This document shows positions 9,120-18,529 of a stretch of DNA of 64,000 nucleotides, in pieces. The stretch lies in the NCBI GenBank assembly GCA_934292805.1, contig CAKQXQ010000001.1, forward strand, positions 1 to 64,000, read 5' to 3'. The notes under the pieces were generated by a model. The model saw only the letters and a program-made list of their open reading frames with translations, was not told where the DNA came from and made no database searches. The number at the start of each line of letters is the position of its first letter. The first letter of the stretch is position 1. Both the position numbers and the translations under genes were made by a program. Source of the stretch: an uncultured Roseburia sp. (GTDB lineage: Bacteria; Bacillota; Clostridia; Lachnospirales; Lachnospiraceae).

Positions 9120-9534
9120 CTGCCTTTACCTGTGATTCCATACTGCCGCACATGTGCAGATTTTTCTTCCGCCATATACCGGATTTGTGTCTGTCCGTCG
9201 CGGTCATGTGTCTGTTTTGAATTATTTCAATTCAAAACTTGCAAGTTTTGAATGGCAAGTATAATTTTTCGACTTATAATCATTCAAATATGACAGAAAA
9301 CGTCTTGAAAATTTCATCGCTTTTATTACTTTACATGAAACCATCCTATTTGGCAAGTATCTGCCATGAATTTCTACATTCTGCACGTTTTTTATCACAA
9401 AACATATCTTCTACTGTAAAAAATTATGCAAGCCTTTCTTCCGATTGTAACACAGCAGCTTTATTTTCTCTACTGATTTACATAAACTTCGCCTGTCCAT
9501 TCCCTCATTTTTTCATATCCCGTATCAAAATATC
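9120..9534. other. Intergenic stretch with a 22-bp perfect palindrome
   Basis: About 415 bases between the rarA start and the deacetylase stop with no supported gene. The one clear structure is a loopless palindrome, TTCAAAACTTGCAAGTTTTGAA at 9231-9252, followed by an AT-rich stretch. It lies upstream of rarA and could be a regulator site for that gene, or a relic. A longer plus-strand frame through here (9239-9763) runs antisense over the deacetylase and has no gene-like features. Confidence 0.5.
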
Positions 9535-10287
9535 TTATTCCAGTAAAAGATCTTCTACCGTTACGAATGTATACCCATTCTCCGACAGTACATCTATGAT
9601 TTTGAAAGCTGCGTTTACGGATGAATCTGATGCATCATGCAACAATATAATGTCATTTTCCCGTACTGTCTCTATCACTCTCGCTGCGATCACATCCGAA
9701 TTATCTGTTTTCCAGTCCAGTGGATCTACATCCCATAATACTTCGATCATTTTTGTTTCATAATCAAGATTACTTTTAAAACAGCCATATGGTGGTCTGA
9801 TGTATTCTGAATATTTCCCCGTAAGTTCATAAATGATCCGGTTTGTTTTATCTACCTGTTCGATTGCGGCTTCATCTGTAAGATTTGCCAGATTTACGTG
9901 TTCATATGCATGTACTCCGATCAGATGTCCTTCTTCTGCGATCTTGCTCACAATCTCAGGATATTTTTCGCATTCTGCACCAAGCAGAAAAAAAGTTGCC
10001 AGGATTTTTCTCTTTTTCAGCCCTTCCAGAAGACGTTCTGTATGATCCGGATTTGGTCCATCATCAAAGGTGAGTGCAATTCTTTTTTCTTCAGCATTAC
10101 TTTGATCAGTCATTGCTTCACACAAACTATCTGATTTCCGTTCTCCCCGCTGCACGGATAACGAAAATAAACCAAAAAACGCAAAAAACAGTAAAAATGT
10201 AAAAACAGACAGTAAGAATCCCACTGCCTGTCTTATTGTATTTTTTCTTTCAGAATTCTTTAATTTTTCCACTCGGCGCTCCGGCAT
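9535..10287 (-). CDS. Membrane-anchored polysaccharide deacetylase (NodB domain, CE4)
   Basis: 250 residues: cytoplasmic basic N-terminus, one membrane anchor (about 21-45), then an extracellular NodB domain. Visible CE4 motifs are TFDDGPNP (73-80, catalytic Asp and metal Asp), HAYEHVN (the metal-binding H-x3-H form), RPPYG, and LLHD near the C-terminus. The family removes N- or O-linked acetyl groups from peptidoglycan or other glycans outside the cell. An AAGGA ribosome binding site precedes the ATG. It is transcribed alone, divergently from the aspartate kinase gene. The glycan substrate cannot be read from sequence. Confidence 0.9.
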   Translation of the reverse strand: MPERRVEKLKNSERKNTIRQAVGFLLSVFTFLLFFAFFGLFSLSVQRGERKSDSLCEAMTDQSNAEEKRIALTFDDGPNPDHTERLLEGLKKRKILATFFLLGAECEKYPEIVSKIAEEGHLIGVHAYEHVNLANLTDEAAIEQVDKTNRIIYELTGKYSEYIRPPYGCFKSNLDYETKMIEVLWDVDPLDWKTDNSDVIAARVIETVRENDIILLHDASDSSVNAAFKIIDVLSENGYTFVTVEDLLLE

Positions 10288-10529
10288 TGGCTTTCCTTAA
10301 TTATATGCTTTTTCTTTTCCTGTAAATACCAATTCCTGCTTTTCTATCATAATCCTTCGTGCGATCCGATATCCACAACAAGGCACAATCTGATATTTGC
10401 AGTATTTTTCTCTGGATTTCTCCTTCATTTTTCGATATAATACATAAGGTTAAGCGAAAATCATGTATGCATTTTCAAAACCATTTGCTTACGATAATTT
10501 TACAATAACTTAAGGGAGATTTACCTATT

Positions 10530-11732
10530 ATGTTGACAGTTATGAAATTTGGCGGCAGCTCTGTTGCTGATCTGGAGCATATCCAAAATGTTGCCCGACG
10601 CTGTATTGCCAAGCAAAAGGCAGGCAGCCAGGTTGTCGTTGTGCTCTCTGCAATGGGAAAAACAACTGATAACTTAATCGCAACTGCAAAGCAGATTACC
10701 GAGACTCCTTCCCGCAGGGAGATGGATATGCTTTTATCCACAGGCGAACAGGTATCCGTTGCTCTTATGGCAATGACATTGATCCAGATGGGAGTCAGTG
10801 CCATATCATTGAATGCCTGGCAGGTACCTATGCACACCACTTCTGATTATCAGAATGCCCGCTTCAAAAAAATAGATACCGAACGTATCCAGAAAGAACT
10901 TGACGAAAATAAAATTGTTGTGATCACCGGTTTTCAGGGGATCAATAAGTATGACGATATCACAACCTTAGGCCGTGGTGGTTCTGATACAACAGCTGTA
11001 GCTCTTGCGGCAGAACTTCACGCAGATGTCTGTGAGATTTACACAGATGTAGACGGTGTATATACTGCAGATCCACGTATTGTTCCATCTGCAAGGAAAA
11101 TGTCTGAAGTCACTTATGATGAAATGCTTGAGATGGCTTCTCTCGGAGCCAAAGTCCTTCACAGCCGCTGCGTGGAGATCGCCAAGAAATACGGTGTGGA
11201 ACTTCTCGTATGCTCCAGTTTAAACAATCATTCCGGTACAATTGTAAGGGAGAAAACAATCATGGAAAAAATGTTGATCAGTGGCGTTGCAGCCGATAAA
11301 AATGTAGCAAAGGTTCGTGTAGCCGGTCTTGGCAATGATCCGGAAAGCACTTTCCGCCTTTTAAATACGTTAGATAAAAATCATCTGAATATTGATGTCA
11401 TGATCCAGTCACTTGGAAAAGATGGCACCAAATCGGTATCATTCACAGTAGCCAAAACAGATCTTGCCCGCACACTGGAGGTCTTAAATGCACACAAAGA
11501 ATCTCTTGGCATTAAAAAACTTGACTCTGATGAAAAAGTTGCCAAAGTATCCGTTATCGGTGCAGGTATCCGCTCACATTCCGGTGTGGCCGCAAAAATG
11601 TTCGGTGCACTTGCAAGTGCAGGAATCAATACCGAAATGGTAACAACCTCTGAGATCCGTATCACAGCCCTGATCGATGAGGACTATACTGATCTTGCCA
11701 TGCGTGCGATCCACGAAACATTCTTAGAGTAA
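10530..11732 (+). CDS. lysC: Aspartate kinase
   Basis: 400 residues. The N-terminal kinase domain starts with VMKFGGSSVAD (ATP-binding motif) and includes STGEQVSVALM and TLGRGGSDTTAVALA. Two C-terminal ACT domains (about 265-400, with VAKVSVIGAGIRSHSGVAAK) give feedback control by lysine and/or threonine. It makes 4-phospho-aspartate, the entry to lysine, threonine, methionine and diaminopimelate. A TATAAT at 10436-10441 and the ribosome binding site AAGGGAGA support the start; the leader is only ~90 bases and no lysine riboswitch is visible. It stands alone, converging on a HAD hydrolase gene. Confidence 0.95.
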   Translation: MLTVMKFGGSSVADLEHIQNVARRCIAKQKAGSQVVVVLSAMGKTTDNLIATAKQITETPSRREMDMLLSTGEQVSVALMAMTLIQMGVSAISLNAWQVPMHTTSDYQNARFKKIDTERIQKELDENKIVVITGFQGINKYDDITTLGRGGSDTTAVALAAELHADVCEIYTDVDGVYTADPRIVPSARKMSEVTYDEMLEMASLGAKVLHSRCVEIAKKYGVELLVCSSLNNHSGTIVREKTIMEKMLISGVAADKNVAKVRVAGLGNDPESTFRLLNTLDKNHLNIDVMIQSLGKDGTKSVSFTVAKTDLARTLEVLNAHKESLGIKKLDSDEKVAKVSVIGAGIRSHSGVAAKMFGALASAGINTEMVTTSEIRITALIDEDYTDLAMRAIHETFLE

Positions 11733-11744
11733 GAAACGAGACGT

Positions 11745-12458
11745 TTACGGATACTGATACAAAATCTTTTCCAGTGCATCCGTCGACTTTAAGTAGTAGT
11801 CGCAGTACTGCTGCATATAATCTCTCACAAGCGGGATCTGGTTATCCGACCAGCCCGCGCATGCAAATGGCACTTGGCATGCCTTTGCCATGTCATATCC
11901 TGGTTTCAGATCATCTACCATCAGAAGTTCCTGTGGTTTTAAATGCAGGATACGCATTGTTTCCTGCAATGCATAAGGATCCGGCTTACGTTTTCCATCG
12001 GGACATGCCCAGTCAAAAATAAGCTCCGGCTGTGAAATACCGGCCGCCTTATAATCACGAAGGATCGTATGCTTCATTGAATGGGAAGAAACACAGATTT
12101 TCCCACCGTTCTGCACGTATTCATTCAAAATCTGCGGAAGACCTTCATAGACATCCGGGATTGTTTTTGCAGCTGCATCCTGCCAGATCTTTTCCTGATA
12201 TTTTATTTCTTCCGGTGTATAATGCAGGATATCCGTACACAATTCATAGAATCCCGGTGTAAAATTATATGACACAAATTGTTCGTAGTCCATTGTCATG
12301 CCGTCCCGCAGATCACTTAAGGATTGTAAAAACGCCGGAAAATTAACCTCCGGCGTACTTTTTACAAGTGTATCATCGTGATCTAAGACCAGGCACTTAA
12401 CTTTCAGTGTTCTTTTCTTATGTATCTCCATTCTCATGCTTTCCCGTATCTTATTCAT
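11745..12458 (-). CDS. HAD-family hydrolase (phosphatase-like)
   Basis: 237 residues. HAD motif I is VLDHDDTLVKS (about 27-37, with the DxDxT nucleophile pattern), motif II is SSHSM (about residues 120-124), and motif III/IV is KPDPYALQETMRI followed by LMVDDLKPGYDMA. This is the subfamily that usually dephosphorylates small sugar or nucleotide phosphates. The start overlaps the end of the CBS-domain gene by 8 bases (ATGAATAA), so the two are translationally coupled. The internal Met at residue 10 is an alternative start. The substrate is unknown. Confidence 0.85.
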   Translation of the reverse strand: MNKIRESMRMEIHKKRTLKVKCLVLDHDDTLVKSTPEVNFPAFLQSLSDLRDGMTMDYEQFVSYNFTPGFYELCTDILHYTPEEIKYQEKIWQDAAAKTIPDVYEGLPQILNEYVQNGGKICVSSHSMKHTILRDYKAAGISQPELIFDWACPDGKRKPDPYALQETMRILHLKPQELLMVDDLKPGYDMAKACQVPFACAGWSDNQIPLVRDYMQQYCDYYLKSTDALEKILYQYP

Positions 12459-12876
12459 CTCGCTTAGTTTCTATATTTTTCAGTTTATTGCCAAGGTAGA
12501 CCAGGATATCCTTTCTGGTGACAATTCCGATAAAAATACCATCATCATCCACCACCGGAACAAAGTTCTGATTGGTGATCTTCTCAAAGAGATCCTCCAT
12601 CGACTCTGATATCCTCACAGCTTTGTTATCTCTGTGACGCTTTACATCCGTGATACGTATCTTTTCCATGCGGTGTACATCTGGGAAATCTTTTTCCTTC
12701 ATCTCCCACAGCAGATCTCCTTCTGTGATCGTTCCGATGTATCTTCCTCCTTTTGTCAGAAGCGGAATTGCTGTATATCCATGATGTTCCAGTTTCTCTA
12801 CCGCCTGACGCAAAGATTCATCTTCCTTAACATGTGCAACTTCTTCTTTCGGTGTAAGAAAAAATAATATATTCAT
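12451..12876 (-). CDS. CBS-domain-pair protein
   Basis: 141 residues, nearly all of it one pair of CBS domains (about 8-58 and 75-132). The typical segments are GYTAIPLLTKGGRYIGTITE and FVPVVDDDGIFIGIVTRKDI. CBS pairs bind adenine nucleotides and act as energy or ligand sensors, often controlling a partner. Here the partner may be the HAD hydrolase encoded just downstream in an 8-base overlap. No further domain is attached. The ligand and target are inferred only from the family and the coupling. Confidence 0.88.
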   Translation of the reverse strand: MNILFFLTPKEEVAHVKEDESLRQAVEKLEHHGYTAIPLLTKGGRYIGTITEGDLLWEMKEKDFPDVHRMEKIRITDVKRHRDNKAVRISESMEDLFEKITNQNFVPVVDDDGIFIGIVTRKDILVYLGNKLKNIETKRDE

Positions 12877-13029
12877 CGATTACCTCTCCTGTTTCTCATC
12901 TGTATTTTTATTATTTATTTTCTGTTTTATCTATATCGGATATTCCATATTTTCATATCCTATATATTGTAACATTATACCAGATAAGAAACCAGTGAAA
13001 AGAATATGAATTTTCTATAAAGCTTTTTC

Positions 13030-14460
13030 TTACAGCATCTCCTTTAAGATTTGCTGCACAAGAGCCGGATTGGCTTTTCCTTTCATAGCCTTCATTGTCT
13101 GACCTACAAGGAATCCGATCGCTTTTTCTTTGCCACCCCGGTAGTCTGCTACTGATTGCGGGTTATCTTTGATCACCTGTTCTACAACTGCTTTCAGTTC
13201 ACTTGTGTCGTTGACTGTCTTTAAGCCTTTTTCTTCCACATATCTGACCGGATCGATATCATGCCTGAATACTTCTTCAAACACTTCCTTTGCAACAGTG
13301 CTGTTGATCGCCATGGAATCTGCAAGATCAATGACTTTTGCCAGATTTACCGGTGAAAAAGTGATATCTTCCGGATCCATTTCATTTTCCTTTAACAGGC
13401 GGATGATCTCACCCATGATCCAGTTGGAAACTTTCTTTGGTTTTTTGCAAATTTCTGTTGTTGCTTCAAAGAGATCAGCAAATTTCTTATGTCCGGTAAT
13501 AATCTCTGCATCATAATCCGGCAGATCAAATTCTTCTTTATACCGTTTTAATTTCTCTGTACGAAGTTCCGGCTGTTTTGCTTTTACCTCTTTGATCCAT
13601 TCCTCGCTGATCACGATCGGAACAAGGTCCGGTTCCGGGAAATAACGATAATCCTGTGCATCCTCTTTGGAACGCATTGCATAAGAATACTCTTTGTTAT
13701 CATCCCAGCGTCTTGTTTCCTGTACCACTTTCTTTCCCTCTTCGATCAGTTCGATCTGACGGACACGTTCTCCCTCGATCGCTCTTGCAATTGCCTTGAA
13801 AGAGTTCAGGTTTTTCATCTCCGTTCGTGTTCCAAACTCCGGTGCTCCCACTTCCCTGACAGAAAGATTGACATCTGCACGCATGGAGCCTTCGTTTAAT
13901 TTACAATCTGATGCACCAAGATACTGGATGATCAGACGGAGCTTCTCAAGATATGCGATCACTTCTTCTGCCGAACGCATATCCGGTTCCGATACGATTT
14001 CGATCAGCGGCACTCCGGAACGGTTATAATCAACGATAGAGCAGTCTTCCCACTCATCATGCACAAGTTTTCCTGCATCTTCTTCCATATGGATCTCATG
14101 GATCCCAACTATTTTCTTTCCTGCTGCTGTTTCTATTTCCACTCCACCATCGCGGCAGATTGGAAGATACAGCTGTGAAATCTGATAATTCTGTGGATTA
14201 TCCGGATAAAAATAATTTTTACGGTCAAATTTACAATATCTTGTAATGCTGCAGTTTGTTGCAAGCCCTACTGCCATCGCATACTCTACGACCTGTTTAT
14301 TCAATACCGGAAGCGATCCAGGCATTCCGGTGCACACCGGACAAGTATGACTGTTTGGAGCTCCTCCGAACGCGGTGGAACATCCACAGAATATTTTTGT
14401 TTTTGTCGCTAATTCAACATGAACTTCCAGTCCAATGACAGTTTCATATATCTTACTCAT
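13030..14460 (-). CDS. gatB: Asp-tRNA(Asn)/Glu-tRNA(Gln) amidotransferase subunit B
   Basis: 476 residues, full length. It begins YETVIGLEVHVEL and continues with the zinc-site cysteines in KIFCGCS and THTCPVC-like spacing (CxC...CxxC, residues 25-44), the GatB kinase core, and the C-terminal YqeY-like tail domain that binds the tRNA elbow. GatB activates the mischarged Asp or Glu on tRNA with ATP and transfers ammonia from GatA. It is the last gene of the aspS-NUDIX-gatC-gatA-gatB transcript, 76 bases after gatA. Confidence 0.97.
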   Translation of the reverse strand: MSKIYETVIGLEVHVELATKTKIFCGCSTAFGGAPNSHTCPVCTGMPGSLPVLNKQVVEYAMAVGLATNCSITRYCKFDRKNYFYPDNPQNYQISQLYLPICRDGGVEIETAAGKKIVGIHEIHMEEDAGKLVHDEWEDCSIVDYNRSGVPLIEIVSEPDMRSAEEVIAYLEKLRLIIQYLGASDCKLNEGSMRADVNLSVREVGAPEFGTRTEMKNLNSFKAIARAIEGERVRQIELIEEGKKVVQETRRWDDNKEYSYAMRSKEDAQDYRYFPEPDLVPIVISEEWIKEVKAKQPELRTEKLKRYKEEFDLPDYDAEIITGHKKFADLFEATTEICKKPKKVSNWIMGEIIRLLKENEMDPEDITFSPVNLAKVIDLADSMAINSTVAKEVFEEVFRHDIDPVRYVEEKGLKTVNDTSELKAVVEQVIKDNPQSVADYRGGKEKAIGFLVGQTMKAMKGKANPALVQQILKEML

Positions 14461-14536
14461 GACACTTCCTCCAAATTTACGTCTATTTTACGATCCCTAT
14501 CTTCTATACGCAGTTGTCTGATATCTTTTTTCTGTC

Positions 14537-16009
14537 TTAACCGCATATCGGACTGTGTTCATACTTTCTTGTCTGTTCAAAGGCATACGCTGCACGGATG
14601 ATATTCTTCTCTTTAAAGCAGTCCCCGATCAGCTGTAAACCGATTGGAAGACCTTTTGAATCTTTTCCACATGGAAGTGAAATTCCAGGAAGACCTGCCA
14701 GATTTACGGATATCGTATAAATATCCCCCAGATACATTTTGATCGGATCACTTAAAGAATCACCGATTTTTGGTGCAGTTGCAGGAGCAACCGGTCCCAA
14801 TATCACATCGTATTTTGCAAATGCGTCATCAAATGCCTTTTTTATCAATGCCTTGGTGCGAAGTGCCTTCAGATAATAAGCGTCATAGTATCCACTGCTT
14901 AAAACAAAGGAGCCAAGCATAATCCTTCTCTTAACCTCCGGTCCAAATCCTTCGGAACGGGTTTTTTTGTACATGTTATGGAGTCCCTCGTATTCTTCTG
15001 TGCGGTATCCATATTTTACACCGTCAAAACGTGCCAGGTTAGAGCTTGCTTCCGCACACGCAATCACATAATAGGCAGGGATCGCATACTCAGAAAGGCT
15101 TAATTCAAACTGTTCTACGATCGCACCCTTTTCTTCCAGCACTTTTGCTGCTGCAAGCACAGCTTCCTTTACTTCTGGATCAATTCCTTCTTTGAAGTAA
15201 TCTCCCGGAATACCGATCCTTAATCCTTTCACGTCATCAACAAGTGCTTCCGTAAAATTTAAATCCTCTCTCAGGATCGAAGTGGAATCTTTGCTGTCAT
15301 GAGAAGCAATGATCTCAAGGATCGTTGCACAGTCCGTCACATCCTTTGCAATCGGTCCGATCTGATCCAACGAGGATGCATATGCGATCAGCCCATAACG
15401 TGATACTGTTCCATACGTTGGCTTAATACCTGTTACTCCACAAAAAGAACTCGGCTGACGGATCGATCCACCGGTATCAGATCCGAGTGCATAAGAGCAT
15501 TCCTCGGCTGAAACTGCAGCACAGGAGCCACCGGACGAGCCACCAGGAGCATGTTCTTCATTCCATGGATTTTTTGTTACACCAAATGCGGATGTTTCCG
15601 TTGTGCTTCCCATCGCAAATTCGTCCATGTTTGTCTTTCCGATGATCACTGCACCGGCTTTTTCCAGATTCTCTACCGCCTGTGCTGTATAAGCCGGTTT
15701 AAAATTAGATAAGATTCTGGACGAACAGGTTGTCAGGAGATCTTTCGTACACATATTGTCCTTGATTGCAACCGGAACACCGGCCAGTGGTCCTGTCAAT
15801 GTTCCGTCATCAATCATTTTCTGCACTTCTTCTGCTCTTTTTAGTGCGCCCTCTTTATCAACAGTCACAAAACTGTTCACTTTTCCTTCTCTCGCTTCTA
15901 TCGCATCCAATGCAGCGGTAACAGCTTCTTTTACTGTCACTTCACCTGCCTGTATTTTTCTGCCTAATTCTACAGCTGTTAAACTCATCAAATTCATCTG
16001 TCTCACCAT
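14537..16009 (-). CDS. gatA: Asp-tRNA(Asn)/Glu-tRNA(Gln) amidotransferase subunit A
   Basis: 490 residues of the amidase-signature family. The Ser-cisSer-Lys triad is visible as Lys83 (VAIKDN), Ser158 (GGSSGGS) and Ser182 (SDTGGSIRQP), with the same spacing as in characterised GatA. It releases ammonia from glutamine and channels it to GatB. The annotated ATG is very close to its AAGGAAA; Met5 or Met8 are alternative starts. It sits between gatC and gatB in one operon. Confidence 0.97.
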   Translation of the reverse strand: MVRQMNLMSLTAVELGRKIQAGEVTVKEAVTAALDAIEAREGKVNSFVTVDKEGALKRAEEVQKMIDDGTLTGPLAGVPVAIKDNMCTKDLLTTCSSRILSNFKPAYTAQAVENLEKAGAVIIGKTNMDEFAMGSTTETSAFGVTKNPWNEEHAPGGSSGGSCAAVSAEECSYALGSDTGGSIRQPSSFCGVTGIKPTYGTVSRYGLIAYASSLDQIGPIAKDVTDCATILEIIASHDSKDSTSILREDLNFTEALVDDVKGLRIGIPGDYFKEGIDPEVKEAVLAAAKVLEEKGAIVEQFELSLSEYAIPAYYVIACAEASSNLARFDGVKYGYRTEEYEGLHNMYKKTRSEGFGPEVKRRIMLGSFVLSSGYYDAYYLKALRTKALIKKAFDDAFAKYDVILGPVAPATAPKIGDSLSDPIKMYLGDIYTISVNLAGLPGISLPCGKDSKGLPIGLQLIGDCFKEKNIIRAAYAFEQTRKYEHSPICG

Positions 16010-16075
16010 TTTCCTTATTCCATACTAAGCTGCTGCAATTTGCAACAGCCCCTTCACAGGTTACTGTCCGTGCTT

Positions 16076-16369
16076 TTATCCTATCGTCTTCGGAACTTTA
16101 AAGCCTCCATCCTTCATGGACGGTGCATTGGCAAGTGTTTCTTTGCTTCCATCCCCATTTGTTACAACATCTTCCCGAAAAACATTGGTGACTGGGAAAA
16201 TATGAGACATAGGTTCTACTCCCGTAGTATCTAATTCATTTAATTTGTCAATATAATCCAGCATGGAACCCATGTCCTTTTTTGCCTGTTCTTTTTCTGC
16301 ATCGTTTAACTCTAATTTTGCGAGAATCCCTACATATTCAATTGTTTCATCTGAAATAATATTTGCCAT
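16076..16369 (-). CDS. gatC: Asp-tRNA(Asn)/Glu-tRNA(Gln) amidotransferase subunit C
   Basis: 97 residues, beginning MANIISDETIEYVGILAKLE and containing DYIDKLNELDTTGVEPMSH, the segment that wraps around the GatA-GatB interface. A longer in-frame start at 16477 would add 36 basic residues encoded inside the NUDIX gene and is not conserved in the family. The chosen ATG overlaps the NUDIX stop (TAATG) and has an AAAGAGAGAG purine tract upstream. GatC is needed for assembly and stability of the amidotransferase. Confidence 0.95.
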   Translation of the reverse strand: MANIISDETIEYVGILAKLELNDAEKEQAKKDMGSMLDYIDKLNELDTTGVEPMSHIFPVTNVFREDVVTNGDGSKETLANAPSMKDGGFKVPKTIG

Positions 16370-16941
16370 TATGCTCTCTCTTTCTGTTCTGCCAGTTTCC
16401 GGTTCAGTTTTGTGTACACCCATTCTACCATCCATGGTTCTGTTGCGGCTTTTAATGCCTCTTCTAACGGAAACCATTTCACACCGCTGTTCTCATCCGG
16501 TTTTATGCGAAGCACTTCCTCCTCATCTGCCTCCAGAAGATATGTCACATTCAGATGCAGATGCGATGGCACATAGCTTCCTTTCTTGATATGTCCATCT
16601 ACAGTCAGTATCTCAATGGAAAAAATACCATCACTCACTGTCCGTATCTCTGTCACGCCTGTCTCTTCCATCGCTTCCTTCTTTGCCACAGCAAGAAGAT
16701 CTCTGTCTCCATCTGCATGACCACCTGTCCATGACCAGGAATGATAGATATTATGATAAATCATAAGCACTTTATCATGCGACTGATTAAGCAGCCAGGA
16801 TGATGCAGTAAAATGTGCAGTCTGATTTGTTCTGTCAAAAATATCCGGTGCATCCTGTAATAACTGAAGCATAACTTCCCTGTCATGTGCTTCCTGTTCA
16901 TTATATGGTGTATACTCCATTAAACCTGTAACAATATCCAT
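16369..16941 (-). CDS. NUDIX hydrolase
   Basis: 190 residues with a NUDIX fold. The NUDIX box region is GGHADGDRDLLAVAKKEAME followed by ETGV. The EExG metal core is intact, but the first Glu and the usual Arg of the consensus are replaced (Arg and Lys), so the box is slightly degenerate. The family hydrolyses nucleoside diphosphates linked to another group. It is placed inside the tRNA-charging operon, 21 bases after aspS and overlapping gatC by one base, so it is cotranscribed under the T-box. A link to nucleotide by-products of tRNA charging is only a guess. Confidence 0.87.
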   Translation of the reverse strand: MDIVTGLMEYTPYNEQEAHDREVMLQLLQDAPDIFDRTNQTAHFTASSWLLNQSHDKVLMIYHNIYHSWSWTGGHADGDRDLLAVAKKEAMEETGVTEIRTVSDGIFSIEILTVDGHIKKGSYVPSHLHLNVTYLLEADEEEVLRIKPDENSGVKWFPLEEALKAATEPWMVEWVYTKLNRKLAEQKERA

Positions 16942-16962
16942 TTTTTCTCCTCTTGTATATCC

Positions 16963-18294
16963 CTATGGTTCCAATCGGCTCATATCTCTTGGAAACAGGG
17001 TTGTTTCTCTGACGTTATCTTCTCCGATCAACTTCATGGTCAGACGTTCCAGACCGATTCCAAGACCTCCGTGTGGTGGCATTCCATGCTTAAATGTATC
17101 CATGTACTGTTCCATTCCTTCTGTTGTCATGCCGCGCTTTTCAATCTTTTCAAGCAGCAGGTTATAATCGTGGATACGCTGACCTCCGGTTGTGATCTCC
17201 AGTCCATTATACAACAGGTCAAAGCTTAAAGTATACGTCGGATCTTTTGGATCGTCCATAGCGTAAAAAGGTCTCTTTTTTGAAGGATAATGTGTTACAA
17301 ATACAAAATCTGCATCATATTCTTCTTTAAAATACTGTCCAATGAGTGCTTCCTCCTCCGGCTCCAAGTCATATGGATTCCGGATCTGTCTGTTATATTT
17401 TTCGGCTACCTTTCTTTTTGCCTCGTCAAATCTTACTGTCGGGATCCTGTCTGTATTCGGAAGTGTAACACCAAGGATTTTTAACTCTTTTTCATAATCT
17501 CTCTTCAAAAGAGCTGTCATATACTGCAAAAATCCGGTCTCCATTGCCATAATATCTTCAAATCCATCGATATATCCCATTTCAAAATCAAGACTTGTAT
17601 ATTCATTCAGATGACGTTTTGTGTTATGTTTCTCTGCCCGGAATACCGGTGCAGTTTCAAATACCCTGTCAAACACTCCCACCATCATCTGCTTATAAAA
17701 CTGTGGGCTCTGTGCCAGAACTGCTGGTCTGTGGAAATAATCCATACGGAACATATTTGCTCCGCCCTCAGCTCCCTTGGCTCCTATCTTCGGTGTATGG
17801 ATTTCTGTAAATCCCTGTTCATAAAGGAAATCCCTGAAACCTCTGACAACTCCTTCCTGGATTTTAAACTTTGCACGCTCGCGAATGTTTCTTAATGCGA
17901 TCGACCTGTTATTTAAATTTGCTTCCAGAGAAGTATTTAACTTCCACTTTGAGATTGCCAGTGGCAATGGTTCTGCCGGTTCTGATAAAATCTGAATGTT
18001 TTTCAGCCGGATTTCGAATCCGTTCGGTGCTCTGTCTTCTGTTTTCACAATTCCTTCTGCTTCGATCGTCGCTGCTTCTTTCAGCTCCTTTAAATCGAAC
18101 TGTGTCTTTCCTTCTTCAAATACGCACTGAAGAAGTCCCTCTCTTTTCCGTAAAACAATAAATGCAACTTCTCCCATATCACGGATCGTATGCACTGCAC
18201 CATTTACTCTTACAGACTTTCCTTCAAACTCTCCTGTTAAGATCTCGCTGATTTCTACGGTTTCCTTTTTCTTTACTCCTGTCATGAATTCCAT
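16963..18294 (-). CDS. aspS: Aspartyl-tRNA synthetase, archaeal type (probably non-discriminating)
   Basis: 443 residues: an N-terminal OB-fold anticodon-binding domain (about 15-110) and a class II catalytic domain with motif 2 (VFRAEKHNTKRHLNEYTSLD) and motif 3 (GLGIGLERLTMKLIG). It lacks the ~100-residue GAD insertion of ordinary bacterial AspRS (~590 residues), so it is the archaeal/eukaryal type. In clostridia such enzymes linked to gatCAB are known to charge both tRNA-Asp and tRNA-Asn, the latter being repaired by GatCAB. The operon context and the T-box with an Asn codon support that reading. AAGGAG precedes the start codon. Confidence 0.93.
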   Translation of the reverse strand: MEFMTGVKKKETVEISEILTGEFEGKSVRVNGAVHTIRDMGEVAFIVLRKREGLLQCVFEEGKTQFDLKELKEAATIEAEGIVKTEDRAPNGFEIRLKNIQILSEPAEPLPLAISKWKLNTSLEANLNNRSIALRNIRERAKFKIQEGVVRGFRDFLYEQGFTEIHTPKIGAKGAEGGANMFRMDYFHRPAVLAQSPQFYKQMMVGVFDRVFETAPVFRAEKHNTKRHLNEYTSLDFEMGYIDGFEDIMAMETGFLQYMTALLKRDYEKELKILGVTLPNTDRIPTVRFDEAKRKVAEKYNRQIRNPYDLEPEEEALIGQYFKEEYDADFVFVTHYPSKKRPFYAMDDPKDPTYTLSFDLLYNGLEITTGGQRIHDYNLLLEKIEKRGMTTEGMEQYMDTFKHGMPPHGGLGIGLERLTMKLIGEDNVRETTLFPRDMSRLEP

Positions 18295-18365
18295 ACAATT
18301 GTACGCTCCTTTTCTTTCCTTTTGGAATTACTCGGTGCGGGACGGGACATATTACTTTATAAAAC

Positions 18366-18490
18366 AGAATCTCGCCTGCGAGATTCTCCGCCTGCGGCGG
18401 GTCGCAATATGCGACATGTTTCTTATCCGCCGCAGTGCGATCCTCGCGGAGTGTTTTTTATGTAATGGAAACGAAGTTTCCATTACATAA
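18366..18490. repeat. Structured ~125-bp repeat in the aspS leader (copy 1)
   Basis: GC-rich, highly self-complementary element, repeated with only a few changes at 30220-30349. On the plus strand it reads as a hairpin AGAATCTCGCCTGCGAGATT, then nested arms CTCCGC/GCGGAG, CTGCGGCGG/CCGCCGCAG and GTCGCA/TGCGAC, and finally the hairpin GGAAACGAAGTTTCC. It lies between the T-box terminator and the aspS start codon, so it is part of the aspS 5' leader. A plus-strand frame across it (18284-18490) is a by-product of the repeat and not a gene. Confidence 0.85.
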
Positions 18491-18529
18491 AAAAACGCCC
18501 TGAAAGAACATCTTCGTTCTTTCAGGGCG
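18489..18529 (-). terminator. T-box leader terminator hairpin
   Basis: On the minus strand CGCCCTGAAAGAAC pairs perfectly with GTTCTTTCAGGGCG around a GAAGAT loop (18496-18529), followed by seven U residues at 18489-18495. It lies directly downstream of the T-box sequence and is the expected alternative to the antiterminator. Confidence 0.93.

Noticed and set aside
9239..9763. 174-residue plus-strand open frame
   Set aside because: It runs antisense over the NodB deacetylase gene, has no ribosome binding site and has the Ser/Ile-rich composition of an antisense frame.
10442..10529. Possible lysine riboswitch before lysC
   Set aside because: The leader is only about 90 bases and shows no L-box core or terminator.
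16370..16477. Extended N-terminus of GatC from the ATG at 16477
   Set aside because: The extra 36 residues overlap the NUDIX gene, are not typical of GatC, and the ATG at 16369 fits the family start with a TAATG overlap.
18284..18490. Small frame encoding LACEILRLRRVAICDMF
   Set aside because: It is a translation of the structured repeat. The same peptide appears from the second copy at 30132-30338, so it is a repeat artefact.
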